Positions 7,269-14,783 of a DNA stretch of 26,687 bases are shown here, piece after piece. The first letter of the stretch is position 1. Each line of letters opens with the position of its first letter. The stretch comes from JABJMC01 sp964459205 (GTDB lineage Bacteria; Patescibacteriota; Gracilibacteria; UBA1369; UBA12473): NCBI GenBank assembly GCA_964459205.1, contig CAYWKJ010000017.1, forward strand, positions 1 through 26,687, in the 5' to 3' direction. Under the pieces are notes generated by a model, which saw only the letters and a program-made list of their open reading frames with translations, was not told the origin of the DNA and ran no database searches. A program made the position numbers and the translations under genes.

Positions 7269-7285
7269 AGGGTGAGATCAGCCGA

Positions 7286-7313
7286 ATTTTATACTATTAG
7301 GTTTATTTGTCAA
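7286..7313 (-). promoter_or_regulatory. Promoter of the M23 hydrolase gene
   Basis: On the minus strand, a perfect -35 TTGACA (7308-7313) and a -10 TAAAAT (7286-7291, part of TATAAAAT) are separated by 16 bp. Transcription would begin near 7279, just after the stop of the upstream hypothetical gene (7319), and give a leader of about 100 nt. Confidence 0.75.
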
Positions 7314-7318
7314 GGGTT

Positions 7319-8050
7319 TTAAAGCCTCATTCTCTCTCCAAAACCCTCTGCATACCCACTGATACTGGAAGGTTGTTCTATAGAAATCCTAAATGTGTAA
7401 TTAGCTGAATCAGAAGATTCAGCTATTTGAACAAAAGGAATTAAGTTTCTTAATAAATCCTGAGTCCCTTGAGGAGCCTCTCCACATGCAATCCAGGATG
7501 TACTAGTATGTAAAATAACCCACTCAGCTTTAATTCCAGCTTTTTCAAGCTCAGACTGAATTATGGCTGCTACTCTGCCCTTATTCATGTCATATGATAT
7601 AGATTCTTCTTCTGTAGGGACTCTATTATGTTCGTAATAATTAAGTTGTTCTAACAACGCTATGGGGACTTGGGCTACCTCTAATGTTTTGGGACGATTC
7701 AAAGGTATGCGAAGCCAATAACAACTATCGTCTGGTCTTTCACTTCTGGCTAGCCAGCAGCCTGGGAATAACTGTTTTAATTCGGTTTTATAATCTGCGC
7801 CTCCGCCAATAGTAATAAATGTTTCAATAAGTGGGGCTCCAGCTCCCTCAAATACTATTTTTGAATCATGCGCTTCTAGTCCTAGTGTTGCAATTGCTGC
7901 CTGGGCTGGGACAAATATTCTTTCATTACGCTGCACTCTTTCTGGTGCTTGATCAAATTCAGCGAAAAAACTGGCGAGATCGGCTGACGGAAATTGTACT
8001 GGATCTAAGGTTTCAGCCGTTTTATCGACTGGAGGTGGTGTGGATGACAT
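7319..8050 (-). CDS. Hypothetical protein
   Basis: The protein has 243 residues from the ATG at 8050. An in-frame ATG at 8116 was rejected because it lies upstream of the predicted promoter. No family was recognised. The first 25 or so residues are Pro/Thr-rich (MSSTPPPVDKTAETLDP). The rest looks like a soluble mixed alpha/beta protein, with Gly-rich turns at FEGAGAPLIETFITIGGGADY and a strand-rich end (ANYTFRISIEQPSS). It contains three Cys residues and no signal peptide or membrane helix, so it is probably cytoplasmic. Its promoter lies in the region shared with the divergent mutL gene. No functional clue comes from its neighbours. Confidence 0.7.
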   Translation of the reverse strand: MSSTPPPVDKTAETLDPVQFPSADLASFFAEFDQAPERVQRNERIFVPAQAAIATLGLEAHDSKIVFEGAGAPLIETFITIGGGADYKTELKQLFPGCWLARSERPDDSCYWLRIPLNRPKTLEVAQVPIALLEQLNYYEHNRVPTEEESISYDMNKGRVAAIIQSELEKAGIKAEWVILHTSTSWIACGEAPQGTQDLLRNLIPFVQIAESSDSANYTFRISIEQPSSISGYAEGFGERMRL

Positions 8051-8076
8051 CTTAAATGGGGTTAGGATGGATAACT

Positions 8077-8106
8077 GTTGTACACCTGTGACGTGCTTTT
8101 TGTCAA
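8077..8106 (-). promoter_or_regulatory. Promoter of the 243-residue hypothetical gene
   Basis: On the minus strand, a perfect TTGACA (8101-8106) is followed after 18 bp by TACAAC (8077-8082). The predicted leader to the ATG at 8050 is about 20 nt. The -10 is weak. No convincing plus-strand promoter for mutL could be found in the same gap. Confidence 0.5.
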
Positions 8107-8156
8107 TACTTCGCATACTTGCCTTTTCTTCTGCGCCGCGGCATCATAGGGGCACT

Positions 8157-10235
8157 ATGGGACAAATTCGTGTTTTACCAGATCAATTAGTTAACCAAAT
8201 CGCAGCGGGCGAGGTCATTGAACGTCCGGCCTCGATTGTAAAAGAGCTATTAGAAAACGCGATTGATGCCAAAGCAACCCATATTACAGTAGAGATCACA
8301 AAAGGCGGCACTGAGAAAATTGTAGTGACTGACGATGGTGCAGGCATGGATGAAATGGATGCGCGGTTAGCTTTTGAGAGACATGCAACGTCTAAAATTC
8401 GCGATTTAGATGATTTAACTTGCTTAGGGACTCTTGGTTTCCGTGGTGAAGCTTTGGCAAGTATTGCATCTGTTTCAAATATAGTTTTACAGACTAAACG
8501 GGAGGATGCTCTAGGTGGAATACGATTAGAAATGGAAGGAGGAAAAGATCCGGTAGTAACCGCAGCTGGTTGTCCAGTGGGTACTAAATTGGAAATTTCT
8601 AACTTGTTTTTTAATACTCCAGCTCGCAAAAAATATCTTAAAAGTGAACAAACTGAATATCGCCATATTTTAGAAGCTGTACAAGATGCGGCCCTAGCTC
8701 ATCCGGAGATAGCTTTTAAATTTGTGTCGAATAATCGGACAATTTTTGATCTTTTGAAAACTTCTAAAATTGAATCTCGAATTGGAGCACTTTTTGGCAA
8801 AGCAGTGAGTAGTGAAATGATTGAAATTTTTTACGGAGGCAGTGATTTACAGGTTAGTGGGCATGTTGGCAAGCCGCAAACTGCCCGGACAACGCGAAAA
8901 TATCAGTACTTTATTATAAATGGTCGCCCAGTGCAGGATCATCGCTTGGCATATGCTGTGAAAGAGGGGTTTTCTAATTTAATTCCATCGACACAGCATC
9001 CAGTTTTTGTGGTTTCTATTAAAATCGACCCCACGCGACTTGATGTAAATGTTCATCCTCGAAAATTAGAGGTGCGTTTTGCAAATCCTCAAGAAGTTTT
9101 TAGGGTAGTAAAGTCCGCGGTTCATGGAGCGCTGCACAAGGAACATCTGATGCATAATGTGCCATTGCGTGAATCGAATCTGGATATGCCCGCTTATATG
9201 CGTAAAAAGAACATTAAAGCCGTGGATGTGAGTCGAGCTGAGGTAGAAGAGGAAGGGGCTGAATATGATCCAACTGAGGCTCCAAGTTTAAGCTTAGGAG
9301 GCGAATTTACTCCTGGGACGCGCACCGCGGCCTCTTACACGATGGGTTCTTCTAGCTCAAGTTCCGCAACTGTAAACCCAATCTTTGGTGGCACTAGCTC
9401 GGAAGGAGGATTGAGCTCCATGGGATCTGATGATCTTTCGGCGCGCAAAGCTTATCTTTTGAAAAAAAGGCAAGAACGTTTGGCCGCGCGTGGAATTACC
9501 GAAGAACCAACTGTTTCGGAAGCGCTGACATCAAGTGCACCGGCTAGTCCAATTTTTGGGGCGCCAATTGTTAGCGAACCTGAGTCGGTGAGCGAGCCAA
9601 GCACATTTAATGACTCAGTGGCGACTTTTGACGAAGCTTATTCGGAAACACGAGCTCAAGGACGAATTCGACCGATTGCCCAGGTTAAAAACAGCTATAT
9701 TATTGCGCAAGATGATGAAGGGATTGTGGTGATTGATCAGCACGCGGCGCATGAACGCGTGATGCTTGGTAAGTTTAGAGAGAGCGAAAAAAATAGTGAT
9801 CCAACTAAGCAATCCTTACTCACGCCGATTCAATTAGAACTGAATTACCGCGAAAAGGCTGTACTCGAGGAAAACTTAGAATTGTTAGGGGCATTGGGAT
9901 TTGAAATTAGTGAGTTTGGCGGATCAACTTATAATATCGATACTGTGCCGGATTTTTTGGTGAATGAAGATGTTGGAGAGGTGATGCAGGGGTTTATTGA
10001 TGATCTGTTAAACGAGCAAGCGCCTAAGGAGGCGGCGCGACGACATGATCATATTTTGCACACGCTGGCCTGCCGCGCCGCCATTAAATTCAATCGCCGA
10101 CTTACCACTTATGAACAAGAAGCCTTGATTAAATCTCTGCTTGAAACCGAAGGCAGCTCTGCCTGTGCTCACGGCCGCCCAACTATGATCCGCATGACTT
10201 ATTCCGAGTTGGAGAGAAAATTTGGACGAGTTTAA
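8157..10235 (+). CDS. mutL: DNA mismatch repair protein MutL
   Basis: The protein has 692 residues from the ATG at 8157, chosen because the conserved MutL N-terminus (IRVLPDQLVNQIAAGEVIERPASIVKELLENAIDA) begins there. MutL links mismatch recognition by MutS to strand incision. The GHKL ATPase motifs are present: KELLENAIDA (29-38), DDGAGM (59-64) and GFRGEAL (94-100). A variable Ser-rich linker spans about 380-505. The C-terminal dimerisation/endonuclease domain carries DQHAAHE (527-533), ACRAAIKFN, CAHGRPT and a final FGR. This set is typical of MutL proteins with nicking activity, although the second Glu of the DQHA-X2-E-X4-E motif is Gly538 here. Its stop overlaps the convergent regulator by 3-4 bp. 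No mutS is in the window. Confidence 0.97.
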   Translation: MGQIRVLPDQLVNQIAAGEVIERPASIVKELLENAIDAKATHITVEITKGGTEKIVVTDDGAGMDEMDARLAFERHATSKIRDLDDLTCLGTLGFRGEALASIASVSNIVLQTKREDALGGIRLEMEGGKDPVVTAAGCPVGTKLEISNLFFNTPARKKYLKSEQTEYRHILEAVQDAALAHPEIAFKFVSNNRTIFDLLKTSKIESRIGALFGKAVSSEMIEIFYGGSDLQVSGHVGKPQTARTTRKYQYFIINGRPVQDHRLAYAVKEGFSNLIPSTQHPVFVVSIKIDPTRLDVNVHPRKLEVRFANPQEVFRVVKSAVHGALHKEHLMHNVPLRESNLDMPAYMRKKNIKAVDVSRAEVEEEGAEYDPTEAPSLSLGGEFTPGTRTAASYTMGSSSSSSATVNPIFGGTSSEGGLSSMGSDDLSARKAYLLKKRQERLAARGITEEPTVSEALTSSAPASPIFGAPIVSEPESVSEPSTFNDSVATFDEAYSETRAQGRIRPIAQVKNSYIIAQDDEGIVVIDQHAAHERVMLGKFRESEKNSDPTKQSLLTPIQLELNYREKAVLEENLELLGALGFEISEFGGSTYNIDTVPDFLVNEDVGEVMQGFIDDLLNEQAPKEAARRHDHILHTLACRAAIKFNRRLTTYEQEALIKSLLETEGSSACAHGRPTMIRMTYSELERKFGRV

Positions 10236-10975
10236 GACTTCATTATTTTGGCAAACTCCCACGCCATTACAAAAATGGCTCTTTGCGTATCCGCAATCTC
10301 GGCGCTTTCAATAATCATTCCGAGGATTGTTCGATCCTTCCCAAAAGAGATAATCGCTACTTTGTCGTCGTAAATATTAATTTCATTAGAAAATGGGAAC
10401 TTACCAGGTGAAACTAAACGAATTTTACGATAGTTTTTTTTGTTATTGGCAACCACTGTTGCCCCAAATTCATCATCCGGACAAATTCCACGTAAATAGA
10501 TTTCTTTCTTAACACGAGCCCTAACATATTCTTCATCGTAAGTTGGCCAGTACTCACGAATCAATTTAGAAGCAGCATAGTTTAAGATTTCAGTTTTAGC
10601 GGTAAGAGTGTCAGCGTAAATACGCTTCATCCCCTTAATCCCTTCGTAATAACGAACGCGTGGATGACGAGTAGTGCCAGAAAGACGACGGAAATCAGGG
10701 AGTGAAGCCTTCAAATTCATATAATTATTTCGACAATCCTCCCGAATGCCGTCCGGATCAGTGGCCGCAAAAATTTTTATATCATTTTGAGTGTATCGGC
10801 TAATAAACCCCTTATTCATTAATTTATCCAAAATATTATAAGTGGTGACACGATTAAGCTTGGCGCGACAGGCAATTTCAGACGCCGGAGAAGGACCAAG
10901 TTCCAAGGTTGCCAAATATATAAGCGCTTCTTTTTCTTTTAGTCCAACCCCTTTCAGAACATTTTTCAAATCCAT
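10232..10975 (-). CDS. TrmB-type HTH transcriptional regulator
   Basis: The protein has 247 residues from the ATG at 10975; a TTG two codons earlier is possible. The N-terminal winged helix (about 1-75) reads LKGVGLKEKEALIYLATLELGPSPASEIACRAKLNRVTTYNILDKLMNKGFI, the classic TrmB pattern. The rest resembles the C-terminal effector part, with HPRVRYYEGIKGMKRIYADTL and a late DDKVAIISFG strand typical of the PLD-like region of these proteins. In archaea TrmB proteins respond to sugars; bacterial relatives are mostly uncharacterised, so the ligand is unknown. It is divergent from glnA, with a palindrome over its own -10, suggesting autoregulation and possibly control of glnA (inference). It is convergent with mutL, overlapping by 4 bp. 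Confidence 0.9.
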   Translation of the reverse strand: MDLKNVLKGVGLKEKEALIYLATLELGPSPASEIACRAKLNRVTTYNILDKLMNKGFISRYTQNDIKIFAATDPDGIREDCRNNYMNLKASLPDFRRLSGTTRHPRVRYYEGIKGMKRIYADTLTAKTEILNYAASKLIREYWPTYDEEYVRARVKKEIYLRGICPDDEFGATVVANNKKNYRKIRLVSPGKFPFSNEINIYDDKVAIISFGKDRTILGMIIESAEIADTQRAIFVMAWEFAKIMKS

Positions 10976-11013
10976 GGTCAAGTGGTTTTACTGTAGAAAT
11001 TTTCGACAACCCA

Positions 11014-11042
11014 AGTGTAACTTAACACTAAAAATAGATCAA
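11014..11042 (-). promoter_or_regulatory. Promoter of the TrmB-type regulator with overlapping palindrome
   Basis: On the minus strand, TTGATC (11037-11042), a 17-bp spacer and TACACT (11014-11019) are seen. The 16-bp imperfect palindrome AGTGTAACTTAACACT (plus strand, 11014-11029; 6 of 8 positions pair) covers the -10 and part of the spacer. That is a good place for an autoregulatory operator. The predicted leader is about 32 nt. Confidence 0.6.
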
Positions 11043-11117
11043 TAGGTGCTGTTAACGGGTTACGACAGCCATTTTTAAAAAAAAATAAATTGTATTGATT
11101 TTGTTGAAAACACGGAG

Positions 11118-11137
11118 GATGATAGCTGCGGATCATC
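11118..11137. promoter_or_regulatory. Inverted repeat in the regulator/glnA divergent region
   Basis: GATGAT (11118-11123) and ATCATC (11132-11137) form perfect arms around an 8-bp centre. It lies upstream of the predicted glnA -35 and could be an activator or repressor site. Six-base arms can occur by chance, so this is a candidate only. Confidence 0.35.
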
Positions 11138-11150
11138 TAGTGGCCCCTGA

Positions 11151-11179
11151 TTCACCCTGGAGGATCTACTAAATATATT
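11151..11179 (+). promoter_or_regulatory. Probable promoter of glnA
   Basis: TTCACC (11151-11156) and TATATT (11174-11179) are 17 bp apart. Transcription from about 11186 would give a leader of about 23 nt to the ATG at 11209. Confidence 0.45.
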
Positions 11180-11208
11180 ATTTTATCAATTCCTAGCCCT
11201 TTTATTTC

Positions 11209-12639
11209 ATGGTCCCTGCATCTACCAAGACTCCGCCTAAAACAGCTTTGTTGACTAAAGTGAGACGCGAGCATATGTATGACAAGGTCCCTCGCGCCAA
11301 TGTTACCAAGCAAATGGTTATGGACATGGTTAAGGAACAAAATGTTCAATTTATCCATCTCCAGTTCACTGATATTTACGGGGTTTTAAAGGCGGTAACT
11401 ATTCCGACCCATAGACTTTCAGATGCTATTGATGACAATGTGTGGTTTGATGGCTCTTCAATTAGCGGTTTTATGCGTGTGATTGAGTCTGACATGTTTT
11501 TAAAACCAGATCTTAACACCTTTGCGGTTCTTCCTTGGACAAAAGATGATGAAGATGTAACTGCTCGCTTAATTTGTGATGTTTACTTGCCAGACGGCAC
11601 TCCTTTTGAAGGAGATCCTCGTGGAATTCTAAAAAGACAACTTGAAGAGGCTAAAAAATTGGGCTTTAAGTTTAATACTGGTCCTGAATTAGAATTTTTC
11701 CTCTTTCAAACAGATGAAAATGGCAAACCTAAAAATCTTACCAACGATGATGCTAAGTATTTTGATTTAGCGTCAGACAAAGCTCATGGGATAAGACGAC
11801 ATATGGCCTTTGTGCTTGATGAAATGGGGCTAGAAGTAGAAACCCTCCATCATGAGGTAGCCGCTGGTCAACACGAGATTTGTTTTAAATACGCTGATGC
11901 TTTGACCACCGCAGATAATGCTCTAACTTTGAAATTAGCTTTAAAAATTATTGCTGGGCAATATGGTTTACATGCCACTTTTATGCCTAAGCCAGTGTTT
12001 GGTGTAAATGGAAATGGAATGCATGTCCATCAATCTTTGATGGGGCTAGAAGATGGAGAGAATAAATTCTACGATCCCGAAGGAACTTATAATATGTCTA
12101 AATTAGCCCAAAGCTATATTGCCGGACAAATTAAACATATTAAGGCGATTAACGCGCTTACTAATCCAACTGTTAACTCTTATAAACGATTGGTGGTTGG
12201 CTTTGAGGCTCCAGTTAATGCAGCTTGGGGTCAACATAATCGTTCCGCTTTGATCCGAGTACCACGCACAAACCCATCTCAAGCAAAAAATGCAGCTCGT
12301 TGTGAGCTCCGTTGCCCAGATCCATCGGCTAACCCTTATCTAGCGTTTGCCGCAATGTTGGCAGCGGGATTAGATGGAATTAAAAACGAAATGGCCTGCC
12401 CAGACCCAATTGAAGATAACATCTGGAAACTTACCCCCACTCAAATGAAAGAGAAAGGGGTTGGCATGGTAGCTCCTACCTTAAAAGATGCTTTAAAAGC
12501 CCTTCGTGATAATGATGTTATTCGGGGAGCTATAGGAGAACATTTCTTTAATGAATTTTATACAGGCAAGATGAAAGAGTGGGATTCTTATCGCACGGCG
12601 GTATCACAATGGGAGCTTGATAATTATATGGACTGCTAA
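11209..12639 (+). CDS. glnA: Type I glutamine synthetase
   Basis: The protein has 476 residues from the ATG at 11209, or 454 from the in-frame ATG at 11275. The longer form has a basic tail of about 22 residues before the usual GS start. GS makes glutamine from glutamate, ammonia and ATP and forms cytoplasmic dodecamers. Signatures in order are WFDGSSISGF, GPELEFFLF, EVAAGQHEI, GVNGNGMHVHQSL, NRSALIRVP and RCPDPSANPYLAFAAMLAAGLDG. Where adenylylatable enzymes have Tyr in an NLYxLP-type motif, this one reads NIWKLTP, so control by adenylylation is unlikely. It stands alone with no ammonium transporter or PII nearby. The divergent TrmB-type gene is the obvious candidate regulator. The 3' end overlaps the DUF4012 gene by 4 bp. 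Confidence 0.96.
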   Translation: MVPASTKTPPKTALLTKVRREHMYDKVPRANVTKQMVMDMVKEQNVQFIHLQFTDIYGVLKAVTIPTHRLSDAIDDNVWFDGSSISGFMRVIESDMFLKPDLNTFAVLPWTKDDEDVTARLICDVYLPDGTPFEGDPRGILKRQLEEAKKLGFKFNTGPELEFFLFQTDENGKPKNLTNDDAKYFDLASDKAHGIRRHMAFVLDEMGLEVETLHHEVAAGQHEICFKYADALTTADNALTLKLALKIIAGQYGLHATFMPKPVFGVNGNGMHVHQSLMGLEDGENKFYDPEGTYNMSKLAQSYIAGQIKHIKAINALTNPTVNSYKRLVVGFEAPVNAAWGQHNRSALIRVPRTNPSQAKNAARCELRCPDPSANPYLAFAAMLAAGLDGIKNEMACPDPIEDNIWKLTPTQMKEKGVGMVAPTLKDALKALRDNDVIRGAIGEHFFNEFYTGKMKEWDSYRTAVSQWELDNYMDC

Positions 12640-14783
12640 TGCCCCCAAAGCTGTGCTAAATGCACATCTTGATCTAATTCAAACGAATATTCATAAACGC
12701 CGATCTCATCTTGATGAGCATTTTCGATTAATTCCTCAGGAAAGCTACGGTAATGAGTAAGTGAGGCGTCCGCGGCGATAATTTTTGTGAATGTTGTGCC
12801 CGTATCACCAGGTTGTTTAATAACGTTTAAGCGATATTCATCAAGTGGTTTGTATTCTAATTGGAAAGGAAGTTCATAAGTTAAGGTGAAGGACTCCTCA
12901 GTGTCTGGATAAACAACATCGGTAAAGTAAAAATAATCAAACCCAAGATCCTCATCATAATGGAGTTCAATGTCTTCCACTCCAGAGGAATTAATAAGTG
13001 TTGCCCCGTGTGGGACATACAAACGGAAAGTAGAAATATTAGGAGTGTTGCCTAAAATTCCGATGACCCAATCTGGCGCATCACTAAATCCAAAACTAGC
13101 GAGCAGGTTATTAAGCTGCGCCTCAGCAAAAGTGTCGAATTGATGCTCTCGCGTGACGGAAACCTGGTTTTGGATTGTTCCATTGGAGCTAAGAACTGTT
13201 TGATGGGTGATTTCTTGAGCAATATAAGCATCTGTTTTATTGCCACCAATAGAAGTGTGTACCAAGGCAAAATAATCCTCATTCTCAACTGGCGGGGCAA
13301 TGGTTCCGGTCAATCCCCACTCCTCAAAAAATGCTTGGACATGCTCTGTTTTGGAATAGGCAGAAACATGTTTGCCAGCGGACATTTCTTGGATAAGCTG
13401 ACCCAACTCTAACCAAGGACCTTTTTCACGTAGTTTGTCTTGGGCAGCCTCAACGAATGAGCCTAAAATAGTTTTTGGAGCCTCAACCCCAGAATGCTTT
13501 GATTCCACTAAATAAGAAATCACCGTACTGAAATTATCACTAGTCAAAGCCATGGGAAGCTCATCAATCTTAACTGGCCCAATAATCTCTAAAAGCTGGT
13601 TGACGAACTCTAAATCAACGGTAATAACGTGGTCTACTCCAGGACCGCCTTCCTCCTCTAAAAACCAAGCTGCCTTAGCTGCCGAGATTTCTAAATCCGG
13701 GGAATAATTGGAATCGCGAAAACGCCAATTATTAGTTAATTGAGCGATTTCTCCTGGTGGCTCAATGTCCTCGTAGTACTGACCATCAATTTCATAAACA
13801 TCATTAAAAGTCATGCTATCTAAATAACCGTCATTTAAATCTACAATTAAATAACTACCAATAAATCCACCACCAGGGCGAGATTCATGGTTGTTTTCTA
13901 GTAAAACTAAATACCGTTGCGGATGTTCGTCTCCAAGTAAGCGCAAGAATATTGGGAATATTTCATTGAACTGATCAAATACTGTGCGAAGCTCGGCCAG
14001 TTGCGCCTTGGCCTCTTGAATAGTTGGCTTAAGTGACTCTGGGAAAAGAGTACTTTGCACATTTTGAACACGCTCCTCAGCCGCATTTAAATTGGTAAGA
14101 GCCAGGGCAAAATCTGTTTCGTAAGTTGCTTTTAATTCTTCGGTAATAGATTCCGAAGGTGGATTCGTGCCCTCTTTAAGTAAATCCTCGGAAATGCCTT
14201 TTGTTTTTTCTACAAAACTCATAAAAGCAGCGCCAGCTTCAGATAATTCCTCTCCAGCAATTAAAAGGCCGCTAACAGATTCAGCAGTCTTGTTTTGGGC
14301 TAATAATTCAGCGCGTTGATTCTGTAAAAACCACAAACTTTGTTGGGCGTCACTAAAAATTGATTCTGCGTTCTCAAAGGCCTCTTCTGTGGGGCCGGTT
14401 TCCAAAAAAGACTCGTAACTAGAATAGGCTGCGCTTGCAACTTCTTCCTTTAAATCAACCCCCTCATAATACACACCAACTGCATTTAAGCTGAACACCA
14501 CCAATGTCCCCAGCACGGCCATGCGCGCCATTTCGGTAAAACGACTAGCAACTTGAATGCCAGGATTACGACTTTCTACATAGAACTTTTTTTGTGATTT
14601 TAGATTCTTTTGAAGCTTGTTTTTTACATCTGTTAATGAGTCGGGATGTTCGTGCCGCGAAAGGGTTTTTTGTGTGAGATCCAAAACATGTGGTGACTTG
14701 ATCCTCGTGCTTTTAAGCACAAAATTCTTATCGATTTTAAGCGATTTTTTAGACTTCACCTTAATGTCGCGGATTTTACCCAT
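12636..14783 (-). CDS. DUF4012 membrane-anchored protein
   Basis: The protein has 715 residues. A basic cytoplasmic region (1 to about 85) is followed by one membrane helix (about 86-104). A mainly helical, Glu/Ala-rich stretch (about 110-270) comes next, then the DUF4012 core beginning at FPIFLRLLGDEHPQRYLVLLENNHESRPGGGFIGSY. That phrase is the hallmark of the family, which is widespread in CPR, Chloroflexi and Actinobacteria and has no established function. The large C-terminal part is predicted to lie outside the membrane. Its ATG shares a base with the stop of the upstream gene (TAATG), so translation is coupled to the Lys-rich-tailed protein. Its stop overlaps the end of convergent glnA by 4 bp. 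Confidence 0.9.
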   Translation of the reverse strand: MGKIRDIKVKSKKSLKIDKNFVLKSTRIKSPHVLDLTQKTLSRHEHPDSLTDVKNKLQKNLKSQKKFYVESRNPGIQVASRFTEMARMAVLGTLVVFSLNAVGVYYEGVDLKEEVASAAYSSYESFLETGPTEEAFENAESIFSDAQQSLWFLQNQRAELLAQNKTAESVSGLLIAGEELSEAGAAFMSFVEKTKGISEDLLKEGTNPPSESITEELKATYETDFALALTNLNAAEERVQNVQSTLFPESLKPTIQEAKAQLAELRTVFDQFNEIFPIFLRLLGDEHPQRYLVLLENNHESRPGGGFIGSYLIVDLNDGYLDSMTFNDVYEIDGQYYEDIEPPGEIAQLTNNWRFRDSNYSPDLEISAAKAAWFLEEEGGPGVDHVITVDLEFVNQLLEIIGPVKIDELPMALTSDNFSTVISYLVESKHSGVEAPKTILGSFVEAAQDKLREKGPWLELGQLIQEMSAGKHVSAYSKTEHVQAFFEEWGLTGTIAPPVENEDYFALVHTSIGGNKTDAYIAQEITHQTVLSSNGTIQNQVSVTREHQFDTFAEAQLNNLLASFGFSDAPDWVIGILGNTPNISTFRLYVPHGATLINSSGVEDIELHYDEDLGFDYFYFTDVVYPDTEESFTLTYELPFQLEYKPLDEYRLNVIKQPGDTGTTFTKIIAADASLTHYRSFPEELIENAHQDEIGVYEYSFELDQDVHLAQLWGH

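Noticed and set aside
7180..7280. c-di-AMP (ydaO-type) riboswitch before the M23 gene
   Set aside because: The gene type fits, but the conserved core sequences of that class are not seen in the leader.
8060..8080. DnaA box (TTATCCATC on the minus strand)
   Set aside because: A single site matching 7 of 9 bases with no cluster, AT-rich unwinding element or dnaA/dnaN nearby; not an origin.
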